Source: Cyanobacteriota bacterium
Lineage (GTDB): Bacteria; Cyanobacteriota; Cyanobacteriia; Phormidesmidales; Phormidesmidaceae
DNA: 20,292 bases
Direction: 5' to 3'
Assembly: GCA_027483425.1 (NCBI GenBank)
Contig: JAIXUR010000013.1
Location: forward strand, 1 to 20,292
The position numbers and the translations under genes were made by a program. Positions 13,218-20,292 of this stretch are shown here, piece after piece; the first letter of the stretch is position 1; every line of letters begins with the position of its first letter. The notes beneath the pieces were generated by a model, which saw only the letters and a list, made by a program, of their open reading frames with translations, was not told where the DNA came from and ran no database searches.

Positions 13218-14306
13218 ATGACTAAACGTAGCCACCCTGAGCTAGACGGGCAAAATCCTCAAACCCTGTACAGTTTTGAACTCAAACGCCCTGGCCAAAC
13301 CCTGCGGGAACGAATCACCTGGGGGGCCGTTGGGCTATCGGTCGGCCTAGGCCTAGCCGCGAGCTATGTTTTGCTTAACCCCGCAGAACAGTCTTGGTCG
13401 TGGCCCCCCCAGCGCACTGCTGCCGCTGCCCTAGACAATCCTTTTCGCCAGGGGGTGGAGCAGGCCATGGCCGCGGCAGAGCTGACCCAAACCGCAGAAT
13501 TTAGCGAAGAATGGGCCGAGGTGGTTATGCTTTGGCAGCAGGCCATTACCCAGATGGAGGCGGTTCCCAAGGCCGACCCTAACGCCGCCCAAGCCCAAGC
13601 CAAAGTGGTCGAATATGGGCGCAACCTGAAATATGCCCAGAGCAATGTGACCACCCGCGCTACCCGCATTCCCACCGACAAAACCTACTGGACGCTGGGG
13701 TCAGACCGCGACCTGGTGATGGCTATTCAAGGCACCCCCTCCCATTCGATGCAGTACCACAGCACCTGTCAGCAGACCCTGCGCTACGGCAACAGCATCG
13801 TAGAGCTCAGCAACGGCTACGTTAAGCAATACGACAACTCCGATGGCACCCTCAAGGTGCTGGCCGAGGGGCCGGCAATGGTTTCAGCCCAGGCTACCCC
13901 AGGCACCTGGACGCTCGGGTCGATGGAGGCTGACGTGGTGCGGCTACAGGGCACCCCCACCCGCCAAGAGCAGTACACCTCCAATCGCTTTACCACCTTG
14001 TATTACGGCAAAAGCTCAGTGCTGCTTGAAAATGGCCAGGTCATTGGCTACCTCAACGCCGACAACAACCTCAACCTGTCGCTGCAGTTACCCCCTCTAC
14101 CCCCCGATCAGACTGCCCCAGAGGTTTGGTCCATTGGCTCTAGCCGTACCGAGGTGCTGAGGGCCGAGGGGCGACCCCCCGTCGCCATTAGTCGCAACGA
14201 TACCAACTGTGAAGAGGTCTTCCAGTTTGATGACAGCGAAGTCACCTTTCGCCAGGGGGTAGTGGCCGGCTACAGCAACCCAAGCAACCACCTCAGCGTG
14301 CGCTAG
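13218..14306 (+). CDS. Membrane-anchored protein with three SmpA/BamE-like repeats
   Basis: The product is 362 aa; no exact family is known to me. A cytoplasmic N-terminus of about 33 residues is followed by one transmembrane helix (about 34-53). A helical segment (about 80-142) carries the cyanobacterial pattern W-V-W-AI-VP-A-NL-A (EEWAEVVMLWQQAI ... NLKYAQ). Three related modules of about 60 residues then follow at 157-214, 230-290 and 303-362. Each starts YWTLGS, TWTLGS or VWSIGS, then has V....G.P, an aromatic YG- or FD-containing strand and a G.V..Y turn. This recalls the SmpA/OmlA (BamE-like) beta-rich fold, where G-V-LG-P is typical. The modules should lie outside the cytoplasm. The assignment is by pattern only. 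Confidence 0.75.
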   Translation: MTKRSHPELDGQNPQTLYSFELKRPGQTLRERITWGAVGLSVGLGLAASYVLLNPAEQSWSWPPQRTAAAALDNPFRQGVEQAMAAAELTQTAEFSEEWAEVVMLWQQAITQMEAVPKADPNAAQAQAKVVEYGRNLKYAQSNVTTRATRIPTDKTYWTLGSDRDLVMAIQGTPSHSMQYHSTCQQTLRYGNSIVELSNGYVKQYDNSDGTLKVLAEGPAMVSAQATPGTWTLGSMEADVVRLQGTPTRQEQYTSNRFTTLYYGKSSVLLENGQVIGYLNADNNLNLSLQLPPLPPDQTAPEVWSIGSSRTEVLRAEGRPPVAISRNDTNCEEVFQFDDSEVTFRQGVVAGYSNPSNHLSVR

Positions 14307-14445
14307 GGCTGATGGCGTCTAGGGATCGGCCTGTTATGGCCGGGTTAACGGCGCTAGCCGATTGCACAGGCGAGATTTGGTGTATCGTTTCGGCTCAATG
14401 CCCGTATGCTTAAACCAGTGACGTAGTCTGCCTTGCCCCCGCGCT

Positions 14446-15966
14446 GTGGATGATGCCCCCGCCGCCATTGACCTAGTCATCGTCGATGACGATGCTGAGA
14501 CCACGCGCCTGCTGCACCGGCTTTTGAGTCAGCAGGGGTATGGTATCCAGGTGGCTGAAAGTGGGCAGCAGGCTCTAGAGCTCATTCCAGAACGGCTCCC
14601 TGCCCTGGTACTGCTCGATATCATCCTGCCTGACATCGATGGCTACACCCTCTGCCAACAGCTGAAGACTAATCCGCTCACGGCGGAGATTCCGGTCATT
14701 GTCCTGAGTTCCCTGGTGGACTCCCTGGATAAGGTAAAAGCGTTTCAGGCGGGGGCATCCGACTATATCACTAAGCCCTTTGCCGTGCAGGAGGTGCTGG
14801 TCAGGGTACAAAATCAGCTCAATCTGGCCCAGCAGCGGCAGCAGCTCAGCCGGCAAAATGCTCTCCTGGTTCAGGAGGTTATGGAACGTACCCAGATGGA
14901 GAACGCCCTGATTGCCGCTGAGATCAACTACCGCAGTATTTTTGAAAACGCTACAGTAGGCATCTTTAAAGCATCCGTCAGCGGCAAGCTGATCAGCGTT
15001 AATTCTTCGATGGCGAGCCTCTACGGCTATGACTCAGCCGAGGAGATGGTGGCCACCGTAGATGATATTAGCCGCCAAATTTACCTCCAGCCCCAGCGGC
15101 GGGCCGAACTGGTGGTGTACCTAAACCGCTTTGACAAAATTACCGATGCCGAGTCTGAAGTGTTTCGTAAAGACGGCAGCACCTTCTGGGTCAGCGAAGA
15201 TATTTGGAAGGTGTGGGATAAAGACGGTACCTTTTTGCACTACGAAGGGATTGTCCACGACATTAGCGAACGTCGCCAGATGGAGACCGAACTGCGCCAG
15301 CAGCGCCAGCAAGCCGATCGCCTGCTGGTGAATATTCTGCCCTACCGCATTGCCCAGCGGCTGAAGGGTGGGGCTCGTACCATTGCCGAAAATCTGGATC
15401 AAGTGAGCGTCTTGTTTGCCGATCTGGTGGACTTTACCGCCGCCTCTAGCGAAATGACGCCGCGCCAGTTGGTCAAAATGCTGAATGAAGTGTTTTCGAT
15501 GTTTGACCAGCTGGCTGAGTTTCACCGGTTGGAGAAAATTAAGACCATCGGCGATGCCTACATGGTAGCGGGGGGGTTACCGACCCCCAACGATGACCAT
15601 GCTGAGGCGATCGCCCAGTTTGCCCTTGATATTTGCGACGCCATTCAGCAATTCCAACGCCCTGACGGCAAGGCCTTTCAAATTCGGGTGGGCATCAACA
15701 CAGGCTCGGTGGTTGCTGGGGTGATTGGGCGACGCAAATTTGCCTACGACCTCTGGGGCGACACGGTGAATCTGGCCAGCCGCATGGAGGCCACCGGAGA
15801 GGCTCAGCGGATTCAGGTCACGCCCCATCTGTACGAAAGGCTCAAGGACAAGTTTCAGTTTGAGCCACGGGGCTATATAACGGTGAAGGGTCGTGGTCAG
15901 ATGATGACCTACTGGCTAGTCGGACGACTTGAGGCGATTTCTGGGCAAGAAGATAACTCCAGGTAG
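14446..15966 (+). CDS. Response regulator with PAS and class III adenylate cyclase domain
   Basis: The product is 506 aa, starting at GTG 14446; no in-frame ATG is nearby. Residues 8-125 are a receiver domain: acidic triad near 14-15, phospho-acceptor Asp 58 in LVLLDIILPD, Ser 88 and Lys 110 in YITKPF. Residues 155-280 are a PAS/PAC sensor (NYRSIFENATVGIFK; EGIVHDISERRQ). After a coiled linker (LRQQRQQADRLLVNILPYRIAQRL) comes a class III cyclase at about 315-490: metal-binding Asp 326 (LFADLVDF) and Asp 370 (KTIGDAYM), transition-state Asn 442 and Arg 446 (TVNLASR). Lys 366 and Asp 435 (YDLWGD) are the pair that selects ATP, so the product should be cAMP. It is cytosolic. The cognate histidine kinase is not in the window. 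Confidence 0.95.
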   Translation: MDDAPAAIDLVIVDDDAETTRLLHRLLSQQGYGIQVAESGQQALELIPERLPALVLLDIILPDIDGYTLCQQLKTNPLTAEIPVIVLSSLVDSLDKVKAFQAGASDYITKPFAVQEVLVRVQNQLNLAQQRQQLSRQNALLVQEVMERTQMENALIAAEINYRSIFENATVGIFKASVSGKLISVNSSMASLYGYDSAEEMVATVDDISRQIYLQPQRRAELVVYLNRFDKITDAESEVFRKDGSTFWVSEDIWKVWDKDGTFLHYEGIVHDISERRQMETELRQQRQQADRLLVNILPYRIAQRLKGGARTIAENLDQVSVLFADLVDFTAASSEMTPRQLVKMLNEVFSMFDQLAEFHRLEKIKTIGDAYMVAGGLPTPNDDHAEAIAQFALDICDAIQQFQRPDGKAFQIRVGINTGSVVAGVIGRRKFAYDLWGDTVNLASRMEATGEAQRIQVTPHLYERLKDKFQFEPRGYITVKGRGQMMTYWLVGRLEAISGQEDNSR

Positions 15967-16077
15967 GGGCGCAGAGCCTGCGCTTCTAGGCGAAAACAAA
16001 ATTCTTGGGTATTGTTGTGGCCGGAATTGTCCTAAACTCTAGGCCCTGCTGCGTTGATAGGATCATGTGTTGTGCCC

Positions 16078-17097
16078 ATGGTTATTGTGTCCCCTGGCCT
16101 CCAAGCGCGGCTGAGTCAACCCCTGGTGATTGGCTCTGTCACGCTCCACAGCCGAGTGTTGCAGTCACCCCTCTCGGGGGTGACCGATCGCGCCTTTCGG
16201 CAGTTGGTGCGCCGCTATGCGCCCACGTCTATGCTCTACACCGAGATGGTGCAGGCCACCGGGGTGTGCCACGCCCAGCAGTTGGAAAAAATCATGGACA
16301 TTGGTACTGGCGAACAGCCCATTAGCATTCAGCTGTTTGATTGTCGCCCTGACTTTATGGCCGCCGCGGCGCGCAAGGCCGTCGCCGAAGGGGCCAAAAC
16401 CATCGACATCAACATGGGCTGTCCGGTGAACAAAATCACTAAGAAGGGCGGCGGGTCGTCGCTCCTGTGCCAGCCCGAGGTCGCCGAGGCGATTGTCCGA
16501 GCCGTGGCCGAGGCGGTGCCCGTGCCCGTCACCGTCAAAACCCGTATCGGCTGGGACGACGACCACATCAACGCCGTCGAGTTTGCCCGCCGGATGGAAG
16601 CGGCGGGGGCGCAAATGCTCACCCTCCATGGGCGTACCCGCAGCCAGGGCTACCAGGGCCCGGCCCGCTGGGAATGGATTGGCCGAGTGAAGGCAGCCCT
16701 CTCAATTCCGGTGATTGCCAACGGCGATATTGTCTCGGTGGAATCGGCGGTACGCTGTCTGGAAGAGACCGGCGCTGATGGCGTGATGTGTTCGCGGGGC
16801 ACCCTGGGTTACCCGTTTTTGGTGGGCGAAATTGATAGCTTTCTCAAGACTGGAGCGGTGCCCTCCCCCCCTACCCCGGGCGATCGCCTGCGTTGCGCCC
16901 GAGACCACCTGGGCTTGCTGTGGCAGTATAAGGGAACAAGGGGCATTCACCAGGCCCGCAAGCACATGGCTTGGTATGTGAAGGGCTTTGAGGGGGCCGC
17001 TACCCTCCGCCAGCAGCTGTGCCAGATCGATACGGTAGAGGCCGGTTATGATCTACTCGATGGGGCGATTGCTGGGCTGGCGGGGATTGAATCCTGA
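16078..17097 (+). CDS. dus: tRNA-dihydrouridine synthase (Dus family)
   Basis: The product is 339 aa from ATG 16078; an in-frame TTG at 16054 would add eight residues of poor quality. The flavoenzyme uses FMN and NADPH to reduce uridines in the tRNA D-loop. Seen: a TIM-barrel start VLQSPLSGVTDRAFR (about 27-41), LYTEMVQATG, QLFDCRPD, the catalytic-Cys motif DINMGCPVNKITKKGGGSSL (Cys near 115), VTVKTRIGWDD, TLHGRTRSQGYQG, VIANGDI and the FMN phosphate loop GADGVMCSRGTLGYP. The helical C-terminal part (about 255-335) is of normal length and includes RKHMAWYVKGF. It most resembles DusB-type enzymes by the GCPV-KI-GGG spacing, but I do not assign the exact tRNA position. It stands 111 bases after the cyclase gene. 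Confidence 0.95.
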   Translation: MVIVSPGLQARLSQPLVIGSVTLHSRVLQSPLSGVTDRAFRQLVRRYAPTSMLYTEMVQATGVCHAQQLEKIMDIGTGEQPISIQLFDCRPDFMAAAARKAVAEGAKTIDINMGCPVNKITKKGGGSSLLCQPEVAEAIVRAVAEAVPVPVTVKTRIGWDDDHINAVEFARRMEAAGAQMLTLHGRTRSQGYQGPARWEWIGRVKAALSIPVIANGDIVSVESAVRCLEETGADGVMCSRGTLGYPFLVGEIDSFLKTGAVPSPPTPGDRLRCARDHLGLLWQYKGTRGIHQARKHMAWYVKGFEGAATLRQQLCQIDTVEAGYDLLDGAIAGLAGIES

Positions 17098-17255
17098 TGA
17101 ATTCTAACGGTGGCTACCCCTGGCTACCCTTAGCCTTTTACCGTCTCCAGGTTCAGGCCCCAGGTTTAGGAGTGGATAACCGCCCCTTGACTAAAAGGGT
17201 TTAAGGTAGGATCTATTAATAAATTTGATTTGCAGTTTTCACCCCCCGAATCTCC

Positions 17256-17909
17256 ATGACCTCGTACGCCACCGCCACTGCCCGCGCCGATATGGGTGAG
17301 CTTCGCCGTCTGAGAAGCCTGTTGCCCCCCGAACTCCAAAGCTGGGTGACGGTGGAGTCAGCCATTGATGTCACCCCGCCCCTGATTACCTGTGAAGAGC
17401 TGGGTAAAGACCAGGTCGAGATCCAGGTCGACCTGATCAAGTGGGAACAACTGGCCCTTGACCAGCGCAACCTGCTGTTTTGGCACGAGGTGGGCCGCAT
17501 TCAAAACGACACCATTCCCCGCGATGGTTGGGAGATGGCGGCTCTGGCCATTGGTCTTGGCGGTGCCGTGGGTGAACTGTGGGTGCAAGATGGCCTGCTG
17601 CTCATGCTGGCCATGGGGCTGTGCGGCTTTTCAAGCTGGCGGCTCTACAAGCGCAACAACAACCAAAAGACCCTGCAAGAGAGCATCAACGCCGACGAGC
17701 GGTCGATCGCCATTGCTACTCGCTTTGGCTACACCCTACCCAACGCCTACAAGAGCCTGGGCAGCGCCCTCAAGACCCTGATTGAGCAAACCCCTAAGAA
17801 GCGCCAGCGCGATCGCTACATCAAGCGCCTCGAAGCCCTCAAGAAGAGCGCCGCCAAGGCCAAAGAAAGTGCCCGCGCTGAGCGGGGCGACATGCGATCG
17901 GCCTACTAG
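17256..17909 (+). CDS. DUF3318 family membrane protein
   Basis: The product is 217 aa, from a family restricted largely to cyanobacteria and of unknown role. It begins with a helical ELRRLRSLLPPELQSWV segment (15-31). A conserved core follows (KWEQLALDQRNLLFWHEVGRIQND), then two close hydrophobic helices (about 93-107 and 110-127), a charged loop and a lysine-rich, probably coiled C-terminal region (about 168-205). The HEVGR at 77-81 resembles a zinc-protease HEXXH motif but ends in Arg instead of His. A TTGACT box lies at 17187-17192 with no well-spaced -10. The gene ends in a strong terminator. Function is unknown; the family call rests on overall pattern. Confidence 0.85.
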   Translation: MTSYATATARADMGELRRLRSLLPPELQSWVTVESAIDVTPPLITCEELGKDQVEIQVDLIKWEQLALDQRNLLFWHEVGRIQNDTIPRDGWEMAALAIGLGGAVGELWVQDGLLLMLAMGLCGFSSWRLYKRNNNQKTLQESINADERSIAIATRFGYTLPNAYKSLGSALKTLIEQTPKKRQRDRYIKRLEALKKSAAKAKESARAERGDMRSAY

Positions 17910-17950
17910 AACCCTGGCTCAGCCAGAACCCAGATTGCTTTGATCGATGG

Positions 17951-17994
17951 CCCAGGTGTCTTGCCCATAGGCCAAGACACCTGGGTTTCTGTTT
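17951..17994 (+). terminator. Strong rho-independent terminator
   Basis: CCCAGGTGTCTTG (17951-17963) and CAAGACACCTGGG (17973-17985) form a perfect 13-bp stem with a nine-base loop, followed by TTTCTGTTT. It lies 42 bases after the DUF3318 stop codon and seven bases before the end of the convergent CIA30 gene. The T-rich tail exists only on the rightward strand, so it serves the DUF3318 transcript. Confidence 0.85.
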
Positions 17995-18001
17995 CAGTCA
18001 G

Positions 18002-19096
18002 CTAATTCGCTGAATTAAAGACCTTAAAGATCTGTTCCACCACCGCTGGCGTTACCTCCGGCGGCAGATTTTTGCTGGCCCCAATCACCTCGAAGCCCTG
18101 CCCCTGGGAAATCACTCCCGTGAACCCGGCCACCGCCAACGGTGGCCCCCAGGCGGCACTTCCCCCCGGCAGTACCACCACGGGCTTCGGCCCCTGCCGG
18201 TAGAGACCTAGGCTTTGCACGGTCAGCCCAAAGGCCCCAGGCTGAAAGGTCGGGTTTAGCTCACCGTTGTACTCAAACTTGCTCAGCATCAGCTGCATAG
18301 AGTAAAGCTGCGCTGGATTCAGGGGGCTGGCCTCGGGTACCGTGCGGGCGCGGCGGGTGGGCACCATGGTTAAAAACGGGGTTCTCACGGTGCTCGGCTG
18401 ATCGCGCTGGGTATCAAAGGAACGGCAGTAGGCCAGGCTATCCCAGCCGGGGTTGTCGCGCAAAATCCACTTGTAGCGCTGGCCATCGCCCTGGGTATAG
18501 AGCACCGTGCCCTGCCACTGGCCCAGGTTGAGCGGTGGCTCAAGATTGCGGGTGCGAATCGAGGCAAAGCCGCCGCTATTGGCCGTGGACACCTGGCCTG
18601 CAAACCGCAGGCCCTGGTGCCACTGCACCTGGCTGGTGCTCACCCCTCCCATGACGCCATCGTCTAGGCTGCCCCACAGCGCCGCGATCGCGGGGTCAGG
18701 CTGTCGAAAATCGACCAGGGTGGCCTCTTGGTAGGGCGTCCTCTGCTCCCAGCGCTCGAGCAACGGTGCCAGGCTCTCCCCAGGGCTGGCTGCTGGCCAC
18801 ACCACGAGGGCCGTATTCATCCACTCCTTGGGGGCAGAGGCCGGGGGCTCTACCTCAATGCGGTACCCCAGGGAATCTAGCGTTGCCGTTAAAGGCTCTA
18901 GGAAATTGACGGCCCCGTTGACCAGACGGACTCCAGGTCGTGGCAGGGTGGGCACCCAACTGGCCGGGTCTAAGGTTTCGAGCATGGAGGTACCTGGATA
19001 AGCGATTCCGGACAGAACCCTGATTCCCTGGGATAGGGGGCCTGCCACATCGAAATGGATCAAGGTTTTAAGCAGCCGCAGAGGGTTCCAGACCAT
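18002..19096 (-). CDS. CIA30 domain protein
   Basis: The product is 364 aa. Residues about 140-300 form a CIA30 domain, named for the complex I intermediate-associated protein 30 that helps assemble NADH dehydrogenase in mitochondria; it is a beta-sandwich. Hallmarks seen: WGSLDDGVMGGVSTSQV (141-157), FAGQVSTANSGGFASIRTR (165-183), YKWILRD, and SMQLMLSKFEYNGELNP (266-282) with FGLTVQSLGLYR closing the sheet. The N-terminal 135 residues and the last 60 (VVVLPGGSAAWG ... FEVIGASKNLP) look like parts of an alpha/beta Rossmann-like fold around the CIA30 domain. That reading is tentative, and no GxGxxG is preserved. It may act in photosynthetic or NDH-1 complex assembly; this is inferred from the family. 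Confidence 0.85.
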   Translation of the reverse strand: MVWNPLRLLKTLIHFDVAGPLSQGIRVLSGIAYPGTSMLETLDPASWVPTLPRPGVRLVNGAVNFLEPLTATLDSLGYRIEVEPPASAPKEWMNTALVVWPAASPGESLAPLLERWEQRTPYQEATLVDFRQPDPAIAALWGSLDDGVMGGVSTSQVQWHQGLRFAGQVSTANSGGFASIRTRNLEPPLNLGQWQGTVLYTQGDGQRYKWILRDNPGWDSLAYCRSFDTQRDQPSTVRTPFLTMVPTRRARTVPEASPLNPAQLYSMQLMLSKFEYNGELNPTFQPGAFGLTVQSLGLYRQGPKPVVVLPGGSAAWGPPLAVAGFTGVISQGQGFEVIGASKNLPPEVTPAVVEQIFKVFNSAN

Positions 19097-19293
19097 AGTT
19101 CAAACTCAACAGCAAAATTGCGGATGGCAGAGCCCTTGAGGCCGCCCTGGCGAGGCTAAGGGGCATTTTTTCTGTGGATTTACCCATTCAGCGGCTGATC
19201 TCGCCTGGGTACTCTGGGCCTATTGATACGTTACTCCTGAACGTGCCCCCGCACTGACCTGGCCTACGCGGTTGTCTAGAGCAAACCCCGACT

Positions 19294-19570
19294 ATGCGAA
19301 TTCTAATTTATTCCTACAACTACTACTGCCGCCAGTGGGGGTGGCCTGGTGGTGGAGCCCGAAGACCCGGCTGCCCTGGCCGCTGGCATTCTCGATCTGT
19401 ACCACCATTGTGACAAAGCGCAGCACCTGGCCCGCTGTGGACGGCAGTACGCCCTCGAGCACTACTCGGCCCGGCGCGCGATCGATCGCTACGAGGCGTT
19501 GTTCTATGCCCTGACCTCTCCGCAGGTCTGGCCCGGTGAGGGCGAGGTGACCTTGGCGGTGCAGAAGTAG
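19294..19570 (+). pseudogene. Remnant of a WcaI-like group 1 glycosyltransferase, internally deleted
   Basis: ATG 19294 gives MRILIYSYNYY, the start typical of WcaI-type GT4 glycosyltransferases. About 11 codons on, the match is lost in that frame. In the +1 frame from about 19322 the sequence continues as TTAASGGGLVVEPEDPAALA and runs to the natural C-terminus (GRQYALEHYSARRAIDRYEAL, stop at 19570). The donor-sugar part SGGGLVVEPED normally lies more than 300 residues after the start, so most of the gene has been deleted at about 19320-19330, with a frame change. Only some 90 codons of about 400 remain. An internal ATG (19349) could give a useless 73-residue fragment. It may once have worked with exopolysaccharide genes such as the WecG/TagA gene at 8833. 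Confidence 0.85.
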
Positions 19571-19585
19571 GGGTGTAGGAGGTCT

Positions 19586-20278
19586 TTAAAGGCGGTCGGC
19601 GCTGCCGACAAACTCTCCACGGCGGGCCTTGTCATTGGCTAACTGGGCCGGCTCGTACCAGTATTGGCGATAGATCAGCTCTAGCTCGTTACCGGCGTCA
19701 GAAAAATAGTCGATCTGCTGGGCTTGCAACGCCACCAGCACTCGAAAGATCAGCAGGGCCAGAATGGCCACCATCATGCCTCCAGCGGTGGTGATCAGGG
19801 CTTCGCCAATCCCGGCTGCCGCTGCACTGGCCTCGTCGCCCGTGCCGCCGCCACCAATGTTGAGGTTGCCAAAGGTGATAATCAGGCCGGTGACGGTACC
19901 CAGCAGCCCCAGCAGGGGCGCGATCGCCACAACAGTTTCGAGCATTTTGTCGCCCTTGCGCATTTGGGCGAACTCGCGATCGCCCGCGGTCTCCATCGCT
20001 AGACGAAAGGTATCGGGGGAAGGGTTTGTGAGGCGCAGGGGAGCCAGTAAAAATCGTCCAATGGGGAGATCTTGGGACTGGGCTGCGATCGCGGCGGCTT
20101 GGGTCAGGTCACGGCGGGAGGCGTCAAGCACGGCATTGACCACCTGATCTTCTCGACGTAGCAGCTTAGTCCAGAACAGAGCCCGTTCTAGGGTGGTGGC
20201 AATGGTCAGCACCGAACAGCCCACGATGGGCACCATGACGGGCCCACCTTTTATCAAAAAATCGAGAACAGTTGTCAT
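19586..20278 (-). CDS. exbB: MotA/TolQ/ExbB proton-channel family protein
   Basis: The product is 230 aa, the usual ExbB/TolQ size. It is an inner-membrane proton channel subunit that, with an ExbD/TolR partner, powers TonB- or Tol-type outer-membrane processes. Three membrane helices fit the family: about 13-36 (VPIVGCSVLTIATTLERALF), 112-136 (ETVVAIAPLLGLLGTVTGLI, the strongest family motif) and 158-185 (ALITTAGGMMVAILALLIF). The large cytoplasmic loop lies between the first two. A glycine-rich insert NIGGGGTGDEAS occurs before the third helix. No exbD follows on the downstream side in this window; the partner may lie upstream beyond the edge or elsewhere. The ATG at 20278 is close to the window end. 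Confidence 0.95.
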   Translation of the reverse strand: MTTVLDFLIKGGPVMVPIVGCSVLTIATTLERALFWTKLLRREDQVVNAVLDASRRDLTQAAAIAAQSQDLPIGRFLLAPLRLTNPSPDTFRLAMETAGDREFAQMRKGDKMLETVVAIAPLLGLLGTVTGLIITFGNLNIGGGGTGDEASAAAAGIGEALITTAGGMMVAILALLIFRVLVALQAQQIDYFSDAGNELELIYRQYWYEPAQLANDKARRGEFVGSADRL

Positions 20279-20292
20279 AGTCCAGGACTAAA

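Noticed and set aside
16165..16629. Leftward open frame of 154 codons opposite the Dus gene
   Set aside because: The rightward frame carries all Dus motifs. The antisense frame is open only because of the GC-rich codon bias, and its product is His/Gly-rich nonsense.
17951..17985. The 13-bp inverted repeat as a mobile-element end pair
   Set aside because: The short loop and the T-rich tail after a gene end fit an intrinsic terminator better.
1..20292. A CRISPR array
   Set aside because: No set of regularly spaced direct repeats of 25-40 bases was seen. The repeated elements present are isolated palindromes.

Overview
The window is almost certainly chromosomal DNA of a cyanobacterium, probably filamentous and Leptolyngbya/Nodosilinea-like. 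Evidence: many HIP1-type GCGATCGC octamers (inside recJ, the Dus gene, the cyclase and others), a CpcS-family phycobiliprotein lyase, a DUF3318 protein, a TIR/WD40 giant protein with the linker and tail typical of cyanobacterial WD40 proteins, and several GTG starts without Shine-Dalgarno sequences. The species cannot be fixed from the sequence alone.

Layout. Bases 1-48 hold the first 16 codons of a leftward gene. Bases 49-773 are AT-rich, with one plausible small membrane/secreted protein (525-707) and otherwise uncertain content. Bases 774-7546 are the accessory core. A 1341-codon leftward gene encodes two TIR domains, a transmembrane segment and about 15 WD40 repeats. A spacer of about 590 bp rich in hairpins follows. 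Then comes a rightward two-gene operon: a TRPM-type SLOG (LSDAT) nucleotide-binding protein and a membrane protein with four predicted helices whose C-terminal half is a SLATT (DUF4231) domain. SLOG-SLATT pairs are predicted nucleotide-activated membrane effectors. TIR domains can make ADP-ribose-type signals, and LSDAT is the bacterial relative of the ADP-ribose-sensing region of TRPM2. The three genes could therefore be one sensor-signal-effector immune system; this is the main hypothesis from the window.

Bases 7557-8144 are the phycobiliprotein lyase. The roughly 690 bp after it hold a highly structured, probably non-coding RNA-like sequence that recalls orphan HEARO/omega RNAs. Bases 8833-12731 are housekeeping: a WecG/TagA glycosyltransferase, then sfsA and recJ leftward. 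Bases 12732-13217 hold a MITE-like inverted-repeat element whose right end recurs at 732-750.

Bases 13218-17909 read rightward: a membrane-anchored triple-repeat protein, a response-regulator adenylate cyclase (REC-PAS-CYC), a tRNA-dihydrouridine synthase and a DUF3318 membrane protein ending in a good intrinsic terminator. The right end has a leftward CIA30-domain gene, a WcaI-like glycosyltransferase reduced to its two ends by an internal deletion, and a leftward ExbB/TolQ/MotA proton-channel gene.
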